Source of the DNA: Phenylobacterium sp. | Lineage (GTDB): Bacteria; Pseudomonadota; Alphaproteobacteria; Caulobacterales; Caulobacteraceae | Direction of reading: 5' to 3' | Assembly (NCBI RefSeq): GCF_030698145.1 | Contig: NZ_JAUYNW010000094.1 | Location: 33,818 to 97,817 of the forward strand | Length of the DNA: 64,000 nucleotides | Made by a program: the position numbers and the translations under genes | Notes under the pieces: generated by a model | Database searches by the model: none | What the model was told of the DNA's origin: nothing | What the model saw: the letters and a program-made list of their open reading frames with translations, nothing else | Shown: positions 16,728-25,547 of the stretch, piece after piece | How the letters are laid out: every line of letters begins with the position of its first letter | Numbering within the stretch: position 1 is the first letter of the stretch

Positions 16728-19106
16728 ATGGTCTGGATCGAGCCCATCGCCCGGCGGCTGACCGGCTTCCGGCGTCTGCGCACCAAGCTGACCGTGCTCT
16801 ATGCCGCGCTGTTCGGCATGGCGCTGCTGTTGGTGTCCGGCGCGGCCTATTCGGCCATCAACGGCGCGGCCCAGCGCCAGGTGCGCGACGAGCTGACCGC
16901 CTCGGGAACGGTGTTCGACCGCATCTGGTCGCTGCGATCCGAACAACTCCAGCAGGGCGCGGCGCTGCTGTCGCGGGACTTCGGGTTCCGCGAGGCGGTG
17001 GCCACCGGCGACGACGCCACCATCGTCTCGGCCATGGAGAACCTGCGCCAGAGGCTGCAGATCGACCTGGCCTTCATCGTGGGCGTCGACGGGACGATCA
17101 CCGCCGCCAAACCCGCGACCCTACAGCCGAACGCCGACGCCCTGGTCGAGGCCATGTACGCGCAGGAAAAGCCCAGCGGCGTCTTCGTGCTGGACGGCAC
17201 GCCCTACCAGATGATCGCCGCGCCGATCCTGTCGCCCGACCTGATGGGCTGGGTGGTGTTCGCCGCTCGCCTGGACCAGCGCGAGATGTCGGCCCTGGAG
17301 AAGCTGTCGGCCATCCCGTTGGACGCCAGCGTCCTGCACCGCGACGGCAAGGGCTGGAGTTCCGAGCTGGCCGGCGGTCGCGCGGAACAGGTCAGGCTTG
17401 GCGGGTTCATCGACGGCGCCCTCGCCGCCAAGACCAAGGCGCCGCGCACGCTCGACGCGCCGCAGGGCGCTTCCCTGGCGCTCGTCAAATCGCTGCCCGC
17501 GCTCACCGGCATAGCCAATCTTACCGACAAAGAGGGCGCCGTGCTCGTGCTCAGCTATCCGCTGGCCCGGGCGCTGGCGCCCTATAAGCCCCTGCTGGCG
17601 ACTATCGCTGGGGTCGGCCTGCTGGGCCTGGTGCTGGTGGTGGCGGGAAGCTGGGCCCTGGCGCGCAGCGTCACCCGTCCGATCTCGGCCCTGGCCGCCG
17701 CGGCCAACCGCCTGCGCGAAGGCCAGTACGGCCAGGTGGCGGTCGAGAGCCAGGATGAGATCGGCCACCTGGCCGAGAGCTTCAACGTCATGGCCACAGA
17801 GATCCGCGAGCGCGAGCGGCGGATCACCCACCTGGCCCTGCACGACCCCGAGACCCACCTGCCCAACCGCCTCTCCCTGGAGCAGGCGATCGCGGGGCTG
17901 GCGGCGACCGACGGCGGCGGCCTCTATGCGGCGCTGCTGGGGGTCGACCGCTTCGCCCACGTGCGCGGCGCCATCGGCTACGCCCTGGCCGCCCAGGCGA
18001 TCCGCGAGGTCGGCGAACGGCTGGCCGGCCTGCAGCCCCAGGCCTTCGTGGCGCGGATCTCCACCGACGTCCTGGGCATGGTCTTCGAGGCGGCCGACGA
18101 CGACGCGGCCCAGACCAGGATGGCCCGGCTGTTGCGCGAGCTGGAGCAGCCGCTGCAGATCGGCGGCGACGCCATCGACGTGGCCCTCACGGTGGGGCTC
18201 TCGGCCTTCACGCCGGGCGAGCCTGGCGGTGCGGCCATCGAGCGTGCCAATATCGGCCTGGACCAGGCCCGAGCCGCCCGCAGGAAGCTCGCCTTCTTCG
18301 ACGCCGAGGCCTATGGCGACCCCTCGTCGAACCTGGCCCTGATGAGCGGCATGCTCTGGGCCCTGCGGTCGGGTCACATCGAACTCTATCACCAGCCGAA
18401 GTACGACCTGCGGACCCGCGGCGTGAACGGCGTCGAGGCCCTGGTGCGTTGGCGTCACCCGACGCGGGGGATGCTGCGGCCGGACCTGTTCATCCCCATG
18501 GCCGAGGAGACCGGCCATATCCGCACCCTCACCGACTGGGTGCTGAAGCAGGCCATCGCCGACCAGACCAAGATGCGCCGCGCGGGCCATGAGGTGGAGA
18601 TGTCGGTCAACATCTCCGGCCGCCTGCTGGGCGACACCGACTTCGCCGACTTCGTCGACCGCACCGTGGGCGAGGCGAGCGGCAAGCTGTGCTTCGAGAT
18701 CACCGAGACCGCGGTCATCGAGAACCCCGACATGGCGCTGGAGATCCTCGACCGCTTCCGCGCGGCGGGCATCAACATCTCCATAGACGACTTCGGATCG
18801 GGCCTGTCGTCCCTGGCCTATCTGAAGCAGATCAAGGGTCACGAACTGAAGATCGACCGCTCGCTGATCACTGACCTGACCGAGAGCCAGCGCGACGCCC
18901 TGATCGTCCGCTCAACCATCGACCTGGCCCACAGTCTGGGCCTGAAGGTCACCGCCGAGGGCGTCGAGACCGCCAACGCCTTCCAGCTGTTGGCGGCGAT
19001 GGGGTGCGACAATGTGCAAGGCTATCTGATCGCCAAACCCATGCCGTTCAACGAACTCTTGATGTTTCTCAACGAGGATCGGGACACGGAACGCAGCTAC
19101 GGCTGA
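16728..19106 (+). CDS. Membrane EAL-domain c-di-GMP phosphodiesterase with degenerate GGDEF, 792 aa
   Basis: Order: N-terminal membrane helix (about 22-45), a large periplasmic sensor region of double-Cache-like size (about 45-285), a second membrane helix (about 286-310), HAMP (RSVTRPISALAAAANRL), a GGDEF-like domain whose signature is degenerate (STDVLGM where RxGGDEF is expected), and a complete EAL domain. Catalytic EAL signatures are present: EALVRWRHP (about 569), NISGRLL, FEITETA, SIDDFGSGLSSL, and EGVE near the end. It should hydrolyse c-di-GMP, while diguanylate cyclase activity is unlikely. It is in an operon with a secreted cupredoxin and an outer-membrane barrel candidate, which suggests a periplasmic signal. 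Confidence 0.93.
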   Translation: MVWIEPIARRLTGFRRLRTKLTVLYAALFGMALLLVSGAAYSAINGAAQRQVRDELTASGTVFDRIWSLRSEQLQQGAALLSRDFGFREAVATGDDATIVSAMENLRQRLQIDLAFIVGVDGTITAAKPATLQPNADALVEAMYAQEKPSGVFVLDGTPYQMIAAPILSPDLMGWVVFAARLDQREMSALEKLSAIPLDASVLHRDGKGWSSELAGGRAEQVRLGGFIDGALAAKTKAPRTLDAPQGASLALVKSLPALTGIANLTDKEGAVLVLSYPLARALAPYKPLLATIAGVGLLGLVLVVAGSWALARSVTRPISALAAAANRLREGQYGQVAVESQDEIGHLAESFNVMATEIRERERRITHLALHDPETHLPNRLSLEQAIAGLAATDGGGLYAALLGVDRFAHVRGAIGYALAAQAIREVGERLAGLQPQAFVARISTDVLGMVFEAADDDAAQTRMARLLRELEQPLQIGGDAIDVALTVGLSAFTPGEPGGAAIERANIGLDQARAARRKLAFFDAEAYGDPSSNLALMSGMLWALRSGHIELYHQPKYDLRTRGVNGVEALVRWRHPTRGMLRPDLFIPMAEETGHIRTLTDWVLKQAIADQTKMRRAGHEVEMSVNISGRLLGDTDFADFVDRTVGEASGKLCFEITETAVIENPDMALEILDRFRAAGINISIDDFGSGLSSLAYLKQIKGHELKIDRSLITDLTESQRDALIVRSTIDLAHSLGLKVTAEGVETANAFQLLAAMGCDNVQGYLIAKPMPFNELLMFLNEDRDTERSYG

Positions 19107-19117
19107 CGGGGGTGAAT

Positions 19118-20368
19118 GTGTCCATCCGACGGGCGGGCCTGGCGGCGCTCTTCCTCGCGCTCGGCGCCGGTCCGGCGCGGGCCGCGCCCGACCTGTTGTC
19201 TCCAGAAACCTTTTCCGGACTGGTGGAGCTGCGGCTGGCCGCGGCGGACGGCGAGCGGTCCTGGCTCGACGGCGGCTTCGGCAAGACCGGCGCCTCGGGC
19301 GGCGGGTCGGACTGGGCCGCGCGGCCGGATCTGTCCCAGGCCCTGATCCAGTGGAAGCCCCGGCTTTCCTTCTCGCTCGCCGCCGTGGTGAGCGCCCAGG
19401 TGCAGCCCGACGTCGACCCCGCCTTTGATCTGGGAGAGGCCTATCTGACCTGGCGGGCGGCGCCCAACCGCCTGGCGCGGTTTTCGGCCCGGGCCGGCCT
19501 CTTCTATCCGCCGGTCAGCCAGGAGCATGAGGGGGTCGGCTGGACCACCCCCGACGTGCTGAGCGCCTCGGCCATCGGAAGCTGGATCGGCGAGGAGGTG
19601 AAGGTCGCGGGGCTGGAGCTCACCGCCACCCGCGCGCTCGGCGACCACGAGGTTTCGGCGACGGCGGCGGCCTTCGGGGCCAACGACACCTCTGGGACCC
19701 TGCTCAGCTTTCGCGGCTGGGCGCTGCATGGCGTGCGGACCGGCGCCTCGACCGATTTCCCGCTGCCGGCGCTGAGCCCCTTCATGCGCACGCGCCAGGC
19801 GCCGATCTCCACGCCGGTCGGCGAACTGGACAACCGCGCCGGCTATTACGGCCGCCTGGCCTGGCGTCCGCCCGTCCCGATCGAAGTCTCGGCCTTCTAC
19901 TACGACAACGCCGGCGACCGGACCTCGGTGGAGGCCCTGCAATGGGCCTGGGAGACGCGGTTCACAACGCTTGGCCTGGTCTGGTCCCTGGACGAGGTCA
20001 CCACGCTTCGCGCCCAGGTCCTGCGCGGCGAGACCCTGATGGGCTTCCGCTACCAGGCGCGGCACCGCTGGATCGACATGGGCTACGCCTCGGCCCATGT
20101 CTCGGCGGTCCGCCGGTTTGGCGACCACGCCCTGACCCTGCGCGTCGATGGGTTCGAGACCAACGACCGCACCCTGCAGGCCATCGACAACAACGACGAG
20201 ACCGGCTGGGCCCTGACCGCGGCCTGGCGGCACAGGCTCTCGCCCCGCGCCGACCTGCTGTTCGAGGGACTGCACGTCAGCTCCGACCGGCCCTCGCGCA
20301 TCTATGGCGGGGTGGCGCCCGACCAGGACCAGACGGTCCTGCAGTCGGCCCTGAGGTTGTCGTTCTAG
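19118..20368 (+). CDS. Putative outer-membrane beta-barrel protein, about 416 aa
   Basis: A signal peptide is visible (RRAGLAALFLALGAGPARAA). The rest alternates polar and hydrophobic residues with many aromatic girdle residues, and it ends in the C-terminal signature LRLSF, typical of outer-membrane barrels (terminal Phe). Segments such as RFSARAGLFYPPV and GYYGRLAWRPPVPIEVSAFYYD look like beta-strands of a porin. No known family is recognised. The GTG at 19118 follows a GGGGG-type site; GTG 19112 is an alternative. It is the third gene of the cupredoxin-EAL operon and is convergent with the next gene. Confidence 0.7.
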   Translation: MSIRRAGLAALFLALGAGPARAAPDLLSPETFSGLVELRLAAADGERSWLDGGFGKTGASGGGSDWAARPDLSQALIQWKPRLSFSLAAVVSAQVQPDVDPAFDLGEAYLTWRAAPNRLARFSARAGLFYPPVSQEHEGVGWTTPDVLSASAIGSWIGEEVKVAGLELTATRALGDHEVSATAAAFGANDTSGTLLSFRGWALHGVRTGASTDFPLPALSPFMRTRQAPISTPVGELDNRAGYYGRLAWRPPVPIEVSAFYYDNAGDRTSVEALQWAWETRFTTLGLVWSLDEVTTLRAQVLRGETLMGFRYQARHRWIDMGYASAHVSAVRRFGDHALTLRVDGFETNDRTLQAIDNNDETGWALTAAWRHRLSPRADLLFEGLHVSSDRPSRIYGGVAPDQDQTVLQSALRLSF

Positions 20369-20374
20369 GCCGCC

Positions 20375-21460
20375 CTATCCCAGGCCGTAGGGCCGGTAGG
20401 GGCCGGCGATGAGCTGTTCGAACACGCCCATGCCCGACTGCTGAGCCTCACCTGGCAGGTTCATGGTCACGCGGCTTAGCGCCTGGATGTGGATGTTCTC
20501 CGGCGCGGCCATGTTGACGGTGGCCAGGTCGATGTCCTCGCGCTCCACCACCAGTTCACCCTTGTAGCCGCCATGCCGCCAGGCGGGGTGGCCATAGCCG
20601 ATGCCGCGCATCAGGAAGGTCAGGAACGGCTCGAACCGGATGCTGGCCGAGCCCTGGGCCAGGGGCACGTTCAAGGTCCCGCCGCGGGCATGGCGGGTCC
20701 CGGCGATCAGCGAGACGTCCTCCATCACCGCGTGCTCGGTCTCGTGGAAGCCGTCGGGGCCCGCGCCGTCCGGAGCGATCACCGCCCGGGTGTTCCAGGC
20801 CTTGCCGTCCGGGTCGGCATTGATGTGGAAGAACACGCTGCGGTCGGCGAAGTTGAGCGGGGTCCACTGCCAGAAGAAGCCGCCGATGGTCTGCGGCACG
20901 GCGGGTTGCGGGTCGGGCGCCCCGACCGGACGCACGCCCCAGGAGCGGTCCCGGGTGCCGACCGTGCCCGCGGCCAGATCCCGGCGCGCCCCGTCGATCT
21001 CGATCCAGCCCGTGGCCCGCACGTTCTGGGTCAGGCGGGTGTAGTCCATGAAGGCGCGGGGGCCGTTGCGGCGGATGAAGCGCGGCTCCTCGACCGGGAA
21101 GCTGCGGCCCTCGAAGACGATCTCGGCGGCGAAGCCGTTGGACGGCTCCACCGTCACCTTCAGCTTCTGCAGCGGCTCGAGGACCTCGATGCGGATCGGG
21201 CCGCAGGTGAGGTCCATGCGCTCCATATGCAACACGCGGCTGGCATGGAGGCAGTACTGGACGCCGTTGCGGATCACCGAGAAATGCGCGTCGGCGATGT
21301 TCAGGTGCGGATAGACCCCGAAGGCCGCGGCGAAGAACTCCGTCCCGTCCGGGTCGTAGCCGTTGAAGAAGTAGCGGTCGTAGAAATTGCGGTCGGTGCC
21401 GGAGAAGGCGATCGGCTCAGGCGTCTGGTGGATTGGAAAATCGTCGGCCTTGGTCAGCAT
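20375..21460 (-). CDS. CrtC/AttH-like (tandem lipocalin-type) protein of unknown function, 361 aa
   Basis: Seen: no signal peptide or membrane segment, a beta-rich composition, and a conserved-looking RDRSWGVRPVG motif at about 190. This resembles the RDxSWGxR signature of hydroxyneurosporene-synthase/AttH-like proteins. Such proteins bind or modify lipophilic terpenoid or steroid-like molecules, but many are uncharacterised. ATG 21460 has a strong GGAGGA site; a longer frame reaching 21550 lacks one. It is divergent from the cytochrome P450 gene across 156 bases, so the two may act on the same hydrophobic substrate. Confidence 0.6.
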   Translation of the reverse strand: MLTKADDFPIHQTPEPIAFSGTDRNFYDRYFFNGYDPDGTEFFAAAFGVYPHLNIADAHFSVIRNGVQYCLHASRVLHMERMDLTCGPIRIEVLEPLQKLKVTVEPSNGFAAEIVFEGRSFPVEEPRFIRRNGPRAFMDYTRLTQNVRATGWIEIDGARRDLAAGTVGTRDRSWGVRPVGAPDPQPAVPQTIGGFFWQWTPLNFADRSVFFHINADPDGKAWNTRAVIAPDGAGPDGFHETEHAVMEDVSLIAGTRHARGGTLNVPLAQGSASIRFEPFLTFLMRGIGYGHPAWRHGGYKGELVVEREDIDLATVNMAAPENIHIQALSRVTMNLPGEAQQSGMGVFEQLIAGPYRPYGLG

Positions 21461-21616
21461 TGGGGCGTCCTCCGGAGCAGCGATCTGTGGTCTATGTATT
21501 GCGACCGCGCCTGTCGGCGCAGTATCAAGTGAACAAAGATAACAAGACAAGGGAGGACGTTCTGCTCTGACGCCACGTAAGGTTACGGGGTGATTTCAAT
21601 GGGCTGAGCGACGTCA

Positions 21617-22894
21617 ATGAGCGCCAAGAATTTCCGGATTCCAGACGACCATGCCGCCATCCTGGTCGATCCCGCCGCCTATGCCGACGGCCGCATCCAT
21701 GAAACCTATGCCTGGCTGCGCGCCAACAATCCGCTGGGCGTGGCGGAGATCGAGGGCGTCGATCCCTTCTGGGTCGCAACCAAGCACGCCGACATATTGG
21801 AGGTCAGCCGCCAGAACGCGCTCTACGCCAATGGCGTGCGCTCGCCGACCCTGGTGAGCCAGGCCGTGGACGTCCGCGTCCGCGAGATGACCGGCGGCAG
21901 CCCGCACCTGCTGCGCACCCTGATCCACATGGATGCGCCCGACCACATGAAGTACCGGGTCCTGACCCAGGCCTGGTTCCTGCCGCAGAACCTGCGCAGC
22001 ATGGAAGACCGTATCCGCAAGATCGCCCGGTCCGCCGTCGACAGGATGGCCGCCAAGGGCGGCAAGTGCGACTTCGTCAGCGAGGTGGCCCTGCACTACC
22101 CCCTGCACGTGATCATGGAGATCATGGGCGTGCCGGAGGAGGACGAGGGCCGGATGCTGATGCTGACCCAGGAGCTGTTCGGCGCCGCCGATCCTGAGCT
22201 CGGCCGCAAGCCGAAGGACGACAGCCCGACCGCCCAGATCGAGACTGGAGTGCTGACCGACTTCATCGCCTATTTCACCCGGTTCTCGGAGGGCAAGCGC
22301 GCCAATCCGGGCGACGACCTGGGCAGCCTGATCGCCAACTCGCAGATCGACGGCCAGCCGATCAGCCATTTCGAGGCGATGAGCTACTACATCATCGTCG
22401 CCACGGCCGGGCACGACACCACCTCGTCCTCCACCGCAGGCGCGATCTGGGGCCTGGCCGAGAACCCGGCCGAGTTCGCCAAGGTCAAGGCAGACCCGTC
22501 CCTGATCCCGGGGCTGGTGGATGAGAGCATCCGCTGGATCACCCCGGTGAAGACCTTCATGCGCACCGCCACGGAGAGCACCGAGCTCGCCGGCCGTTCG
22601 CTGTCGAAGAACGACTGGCTGATGCTCTGCTACGCGTCGGGCAATCGCGACGAGGAGGTGTTCGACGACCCCAACGCCTTCCGTGTCGACCGCAAGCCCA
22701 ACAGGCACCTGGCCTTCGGCTACGGCGCCCACCTGTGCCTGGGCCAGCACCTGGCCAAGATGGAGATGCGCATCCTCTGGGAGGAGATGCTGCCGCGCCT
22801 GAAGAGCCTTGAGCTGGCCGGCCCGCCCAAGCAGTCGCTGGCCGTGTTCGTGAACGGCCCCAAGACCCTGCCTATCGCCTTCGAGATGGCCTGA
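21617..22894 (+). CDS. Cytochrome P450, 425 aa
   Basis: Complete soluble bacterial P450. The heme-binding loop is FGYGAHLCLG with Cys374 as ligand, the I-helix oxygen-activation motif is AGHDTT and the K-helix ExxR is ESIR. The family inserts one oxygen atom into C-H bonds using electrons from a ferredoxin or a P450 reductase partner; no such partner gene is adjacent. Five bases separate it from a phosphotransferase-family gene, so they are one operon. General resemblance is to CYP125/CYP124-like or fatty-acid/terpenoid-hydroxylating P450s; the exact class cannot be set by eye. Confidence 0.95.
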   Translation: MSAKNFRIPDDHAAILVDPAAYADGRIHETYAWLRANNPLGVAEIEGVDPFWVATKHADILEVSRQNALYANGVRSPTLVSQAVDVRVREMTGGSPHLLRTLIHMDAPDHMKYRVLTQAWFLPQNLRSMEDRIRKIARSAVDRMAAKGGKCDFVSEVALHYPLHVIMEIMGVPEEDEGRMLMLTQELFGAADPELGRKPKDDSPTAQIETGVLTDFIAYFTRFSEGKRANPGDDLGSLIANSQIDGQPISHFEAMSYYIIVATAGHDTTSSSTAGAIWGLAENPAEFAKVKADPSLIPGLVDESIRWITPVKTFMRTATESTELAGRSLSKNDWLMLCYASGNRDEEVFDDPNAFRVDRKPNRHLAFGYGAHLCLGQHLAKMEMRILWEEMLPRLKSLELAGPPKQSLAVFVNGPKTLPIAFEMA

Positions 22895-22899
22895 GCCGC

Positions 22900-23928
22900 A
22901 TGGGTTCGCCGCTGGAGCCGCGGCTGGCGGCCTATATCGCCGGCCGCATGCCGGGCGCCGCGGAGGTGGCGGTCGACAACATGGGCCGCATCTCCGGCGG
23001 CGCGTCGCGGGAGACCTATCGCTTCCGCCTGAGCTGGCGCGACGCCGAGGGCCAGGCCCGCGAACGCCGGCTGATCCTGCGCCGCGATCCGCCCGCCTCG
23101 CTGATCGACACCGAGCGGCGCATCGAGTTCGAGGCCTATCGCGCCTTTCACGGCTCGGCGGCGCCCGTGCCCGAGATGCTGTGGCTGGAGGAGGGCGACG
23201 GTCCGCTGGACCATCCGTTCTTCGTCGCCGCGGAGATCGTCGGGTTCCAGGCCTCGCCGGGGCTGCTCTGGGCCGAACCCTACCTGGCCTGCCACGAGCG
23301 CCTGGCGCAGCGGAAGTGGACCATCCTGGGCGAGATCGCCAAGGCCGATCCGGTGGCGCTCGGCCTGGACAAGGTCATGGCGTCGGTCGCGCCGGCCGAC
23401 TGCTGGACGCGTGAGCTGGGTTATTGGGAAGACGTGCTCGACGCGGATGAGGCCGAGCCCCTGCCGATCATCCGTGCGGCGATCCGCTGGCTGCGCGCCA
23501 ACCCGCCGCCGGCGGCCCAGAAGGTCGGCGTCGTGCACGGCGACTACCGCACCGGCAATTTCCTGTTCGACACGGAAGGCGACATCCACGGCGTCCTCGA
23601 CTGGGAGATGGCCCATCTCGGCGACCCGCTGGAGGACCTGGGCTGGAGCTTCAATCCGGTCTGGAGCTTCGGCCGCGGACTGGCGGGCGGGCTGATCTCC
23701 CAGGACCGGGCCGTCGCGATCTGGGAGCAGTCCAGCGGGCTCAGGGCCGACCCCGCCGCGCTGAAATGGTGGACCCTGTTCAACTGCGTGAAGGGCCAGG
23801 CGATCTGGGTCTCCTCCGCGCGCGCCTGGATCGACGGCGGCAACCGCGAGCCGATCATGGCCTATCCGCCGTGGGCCCTGCAGAATGCCCAGGACCGCGC
23901 GGTGCTGAAGGTGATGGGGCGCTTATGA
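22900..23928 (+). CDS. Aminoglycoside-phosphotransferase-fold kinase (ACAD10/APH-like), 342 aa
   Basis: The kinase-like fold shows the catalytic loop VVHGDYRTGNFLFD followed by the metal-binding LDWEMAHLGDPLEDLGW. These are the Brenner-type HGDxxxxN and DxD motifs of the APH family. Homologues fused or adjacent to acyl-CoA dehydrogenases phosphorylate hydroxy-acyl-CoAs during catabolism, and that role is plausible next to a P450. Antibiotic resistance is unlikely in this setting. It is 5 bases from the P450 stop, and its own stop overlaps the next start. Confidence 0.88.
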   Translation: MGSPLEPRLAAYIAGRMPGAAEVAVDNMGRISGGASRETYRFRLSWRDAEGQARERRLILRRDPPASLIDTERRIEFEAYRAFHGSAAPVPEMLWLEEGDGPLDHPFFVAAEIVGFQASPGLLWAEPYLACHERLAQRKWTILGEIAKADPVALGLDKVMASVAPADCWTRELGYWEDVLDADEAEPLPIIRAAIRWLRANPPPAAQKVGVVHGDYRTGNFLFDTEGDIHGVLDWEMAHLGDPLEDLGWSFNPVWSFGRGLAGGLISQDRAVAIWEQSSGLRADPAALKWWTLFNCVKGQAIWVSSARAWIDGGNREPIMAYPPWALQNAQDRAVLKVMGRL

Positions 23929-24305
23929 AACCCGACGTTTCCGCCGTGCTGATCGAGACCGCCGGCCTGCTGGTCCGCAACGCCGCCCCCGACGTGGCGG
24001 CTGCCGACCGGGCGAGCGCGCTCGGCCTCTCGGCCGCCCTGCTGGGCTTCGCCGCCCAGGCCTGGGATGGCGCGGCGCACAATCTCGTCCAGGAGAACCG
24101 CGCTATCCGGGATTTGCTCGGCGAGGCGGGGTCGGACGAGGACCTGAGGCTCTCGGTCCTCTCCGCCGAGAACGCCCGCCTGCGCGCGGCCCTGATCGCC
24201 CTGCACATCGAGGTCGAGGGCAAGGACCCCGCCAGGGAGGCCGCCATCTGGGCCGAACTCGTGGCCTCCACCGAACGCCGGCTGGTGGCGGGATCGGCGG
24301 TCTAG
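23925..24305 (+). CDS. Conserved small helical protein of unknown function, 126 aa
   Basis: The start overlaps the kinase stop as ATGA, so it is translated as part of the P450 operon. The sequence is alanine-rich and predicted helical, with no membrane segment or known motif. Its position suggests a partner of the kinase, but no function can be assigned. Its stop overlaps by a few bases the convergent serine hydrolase gene. Confidence 0.7.
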   Translation: MKPDVSAVLIETAGLLVRNAAPDVAAADRASALGLSAALLGFAAQAWDGAAHNLVQENRAIRDLLGEAGSDEDLRLSVLSAENARLRAALIALHIEVEGKDPAREAAIWAELVASTERRLVAGSAV

Positions 24306-25462
24306 GCGGAGAACAGCCGGGCGGCGATGCGCCTCACGGCCGTCTTGCTCTCGGCGCTCGCCGTCACATTGGTCAGGATTGCGACGCCGCTGCGCGCGGC
24401 AGGATCCAGAAAGGCGGCGGTGAACACGCCCGGGTCGCCGCCCCAGTGGCTGATCTTCACGCCGTCGCCGAGCTTTGACTCCATCCAACCCAGGCCCTGC
24501 CCGGTCAGCCAGTCGGGCAAGCCGGGCGGGGTCTTCATGTCGAGCATTTGCGCCATGCCCAGTTCGTCGACGATCCGGGTTCCCCGCGCCACGCCGCCGT
24601 TGGCCGAGGCGGCCACGAACCGCATCAGGTCGGCGATCGAAGAGCGGATCATGCCGACCGGCCAATCGGGAAAGCCCATCGGCGCGACGGGCGTGAGCGC
24701 GCCGTCGACGAGGTCGTACGGCGTGGCGCGCAGGGCCTCGGGGGTTCCCGCGATGGTCCAGCTCGTATGACGCATGCCGAGCGGCGCGAAGATCGCCTCG
24801 CGGGTCTGCTCGCGCATGTCCTGCCCGCCGATGCGGCCGGCGAGATAGCCGAGCAGGCCATAGCCGATGTTGCTGTAGTCCCAGGCCGCGCCGGGCGCCG
24901 CCTTGGAGAAGCATGCCTCGCGGGAATAGGTCCGGCCGCCCGGCGCGAGATAGTCCCTGAGGAGGTCGCCCAAGGCGAGGGTGGCGTCGACGCCGGGCTG
25001 ACGGAAATCGATCTCGTAGTACTTGGCGTCGGAAATGCTGGAAACGTGCGTCAGCAGGTGGCGGAAGGTGATCGGCGCATCGGGGTGATGCGGGTTGGCC
25101 AGCGGGAAGTCGAGGTGAGGCGCCACGGGCGCGTCCAGCGTCAGGCGACCCTGCTCGGCCAGCCGCATGATGGCGGTCGCGGTCACCGTCTTGGTGATCG
25201 AAGCGATGTGGAACATCGTATCGTCGGTCACCGGCCGGCGCCCCGCCAGATCGGCGAAGCCGTAGCCGCGCGCCAGGCGCATGGTCCCGTTCCTCGCCAG
25301 GCCCAGCGCCAAGCCGGGTATGCCGGCCTTGGCCATCTCGTCCGCGACGAAGACGTCCAGGTCGTCCTTCGCCAAGGCGGGCGCCGCCAGGGCGGCGAGC
25401 CCAGCGGCCAGGACGCCGCGCCGGCCCATCCGCAACGTGTAGGGAGATTGAGAGTCTGGCAC
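24302..25462 (-). CDS. Exported serine hydrolase, class C beta-lactamase/esterase family, 386 aa
   Basis: The SxxK motif is SITK (in FHIASITKTVTA), the YxN motif is YSN (WDYSNIGYG), and the third motif is HWG (KISHWGGDPG). Together these define the class C beta-lactamase/D-aminopeptidase/EstB-like serine hydrolase fold. A twin-arginine-like signal (GRRGVLAAGLAALAAPALA) directs export. GTG 25462 is preferred because GAGGCGG lies ahead of it; ATG 25429 is the alternative. The family includes esterases and penicillin-binding-like proteins, so antibiotic hydrolysis cannot be assumed. It is divergent from a MarR regulator with an operator-like palindrome in between. Confidence 0.9.
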   Translation of the reverse strand: MPDSQSPYTLRMGRRGVLAAGLAALAAPALAKDDLDVFVADEMAKAGIPGLALGLARNGTMRLARGYGFADLAGRRPVTDDTMFHIASITKTVTATAIMRLAEQGRLTLDAPVAPHLDFPLANPHHPDAPITFRHLLTHVSSISDAKYYEIDFRQPGVDATLALGDLLRDYLAPGGRTYSREACFSKAAPGAAWDYSNIGYGLLGYLAGRIGGQDMREQTREAIFAPLGMRHTSWTIAGTPEALRATPYDLVDGALTPVAPMGFPDWPVGMIRSSIADLMRFVAASANGGVARGTRIVDELGMAQMLDMKTPPGLPDWLTGQGLGWMESKLGDGVKISHWGGDPGVFTAAFLDPAARSGVAILTNVTASAESKTAVRRIAARLFSA

Positions 25463-25487
25463 GGGTTCCGCCTCAGATGAGATCGAC

Positions 25488-25516
25488 TTGCGGTCAAATA
25501 GGTAGGTGCCTACATA
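25488..25516 (+). promoter_or_regulatory. MarR-family operator overlapping a promoter
   Basis: GTAGG-TG-CCTAC with extra matching flanks forms an imperfect 18-bp palindrome at 25499-25516. It overlaps a plausible promoter reading toward the marR gene (TTGCGG at 25488, 17-base spacer, TACATA at 25511). Because the serine hydrolase is transcribed divergently from the other side, the MarR protein probably represses both genes. Confidence 0.55.
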
Positions 25517-25547
25517 TATGTCAAGTCGAGGGGGCGAGGAAGATCTG

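Noticed and set aside
22900..23928. Aminoglycoside resistance kinase
   Set aside because: The motifs are of the broad APH fold, and the operon with a P450 points to catabolic phosphotransferases.
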